A stretch of DNA of 64,000 nt from assembly GCF_002081825.1 (NCBI RefSeq), contig NZ_MUKU01000011.1:62001-126000 (forward strand), written 5' to 3'. The DNA comes from Chromobacterium haemolyticum. Its GTDB lineage: Bacteria; Pseudomonadota; Gammaproteobacteria; Burkholderiales; Chromobacteriaceae. Position 1 is the first letter of the stretch, and each line of letters starts with the position of its first letter. This document shows positions 63,574 to 64,000 of this stretch, one piece after another. A program made the position numbers and the translations under genes. The notes under the pieces are model-generated. The model saw only the letters and a program-made list of their open reading frames with translations. It ran no database searches and was not told the origin of the DNA.

Positions 63574-64000
63574 AGCCTTGCATCCGTTCCGCCGCCGCGT
63601 GCGCGCCGCTGTGGATGAAATGCCGGAGGTGGAGATATCGGAGGCCGGCAATATCCGCTCGCTGCATCTGGGCTCGGAAACCATACAGAGTTCGATGGAC
63701 CTGGATGAGCCCGCCGAACTGGTGTTGTCGTATAGCCGCGCGATGATGGGTTTTCTGCTGTGGAACGACGAGCCGCAGCACATTTTGCAGATTGGGCTGG
63801 GTGGCGGCTCGCTGGCGCGCTTCATTGATGAGTATTTGCCGGACGCGGTCAGCGTGGCGGTGGACATCAATCCCCAGGTGATCGCGGTGGCGCGGGCTTT
63901 TTTCCAGTTGCCGGAGGAAGGCGACTTTTTCGAGATCATCGAGGCCGACGGCGCGGACTACGTGAAAATTTTCCGCGGCTCCACCGATGCCATCCTGGTG
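63563..64000 (+). CDS. Spermidine synthase-like protein, partial (runs off window)
   Basis: Reading from GTG at 63563, which overlaps the ttcA stop, or ATG at 63620, gives [20 protein letters not shown], then [20 protein letters not shown] and a SAM/decarboxy-SAM site [20 protein letters not shown] with [20 protein letters not shown]. This matches the spermidine synthase-like methyltransferase fold (the G-G-S-L-x-R loop, the acidic strand end). About 146 codons are visible. It may be a polyamine aminopropyltransferase or one of the many spermidine synthase-like proteins of unknown activity. Confidence 0.82.
   Translation, partial: MARRALHPFRRRVRAAVDEMPEVEISEAGNIRSLHLGSETIQSSMDLDEPAELVLSYSRAMMGFLLWNDEPQHILQIGLGGGSLARFIDEYLPDAVSVAVDINPQVIAVARAFFQLPEEGDFFEIIEADGADYVKIFRGSTDAILV

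Overview
The window reads as a chromosomal segment of a high-GC betaproteobacterium of the genus Chromobacterium (Neisseriales). The strongest pointer is a convergent LuxI/LuxR pair that looks like CviI/CviR of Chromobacterium; the CviR C-terminal tail differs from the C. violaceum type protein as I remember it, so a different or diverged species is likely. Gene density is high and long antisense shadow frames are common. There is no rRNA, CRISPR array, transposase or integrase, and the violacein genes are not here.

Layout. 1-4.3 kb: tRNA and ribosome maintenance genes on the minus strand (ybeY partial, phoH/ybeZ, a YciI-like gene, miaB) followed by small genes. 4.4-8.6 kb: a membrane diguanylate cyclase, an orphan JetD/Toprim-like protein and a sodium:solute symporter behind a structured leader. 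8.6-19.6 kb: a polyamine-type uptake locus with an XRE-cupin repressor, a hybrid periplasmic-binding sensor kinase and its NarL-type regulator, an ABC ATPase, two full substrate-binding proteins plus a truncated third one, a class II aldolase and two permeases. 19.7-22.3 kb: tpx, a small binding protein, and a short phage-like module consisting of a cloverleaf RNA resembling C4 antisense RNA and two small coupled genes. 22.3-29.1 kb: DUF1177 plus OPT transporter, the cynR-cynTS cyanate locus, and an APC permease. 29.6-39.4 kb: a chemoreceptor, an orphan type I methylase-specificity fusion with degraded catalytic motifs, a semialdehyde dehydrogenase, metNIQ, and a nitronate monooxygenase. 39.7-41.3 kb: cviI with a lux box, and cviR. 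41.6-44.2 kb: anaerobic ribonucleotide reductase whose glycyl radical domain lies in a separate 59-residue gene. 44.8-51.1 kb: a LysR regulator, a PuuB-like oxidase, a second diguanylate cyclase, the oxygen-independent ubiquinone genes ubiT-ubiV-ubiU, and a SirB2-like protein. 51.2-55.2 kb: a five-gene overlapping minor pilin operon ending in a 667-residue beta-rich PilX/GspK-like protein. 55.4-64 kb: recC without recB or recD, a binding protein, two identical tRNA-Met genes, a MidA-type methyltransferase, a pteridine reductase-like gene, ttcA, and the start of a spermidine synthase-like gene.

Two themes link distant parts. First, a family of about 140-bp miniature inverted-repeat elements (five near-complete copies and two fragments) sits between genes. 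At least three copies are flanked by a 3-bp TNA duplication, and at several copies one flanking trinucleotide is exactly a stop codon (TGA, TAA, or the reverse TCA, TTA), so a TNA-targeting element can insert at the end of a gene without changing the protein. Second, several genes point to anaerobic life: split nrdD/nrdG behind an Anr/Fnr-type box, and ubiTUV.

The best candidates for something not previously described are the split class III ribonucleotide reductase, the stop-codon-seated repeat family, the C4-like RNA with its two-gene module, the methylase-specificity fusion with lost catalytic residues, and the orphan JetD-like protein.
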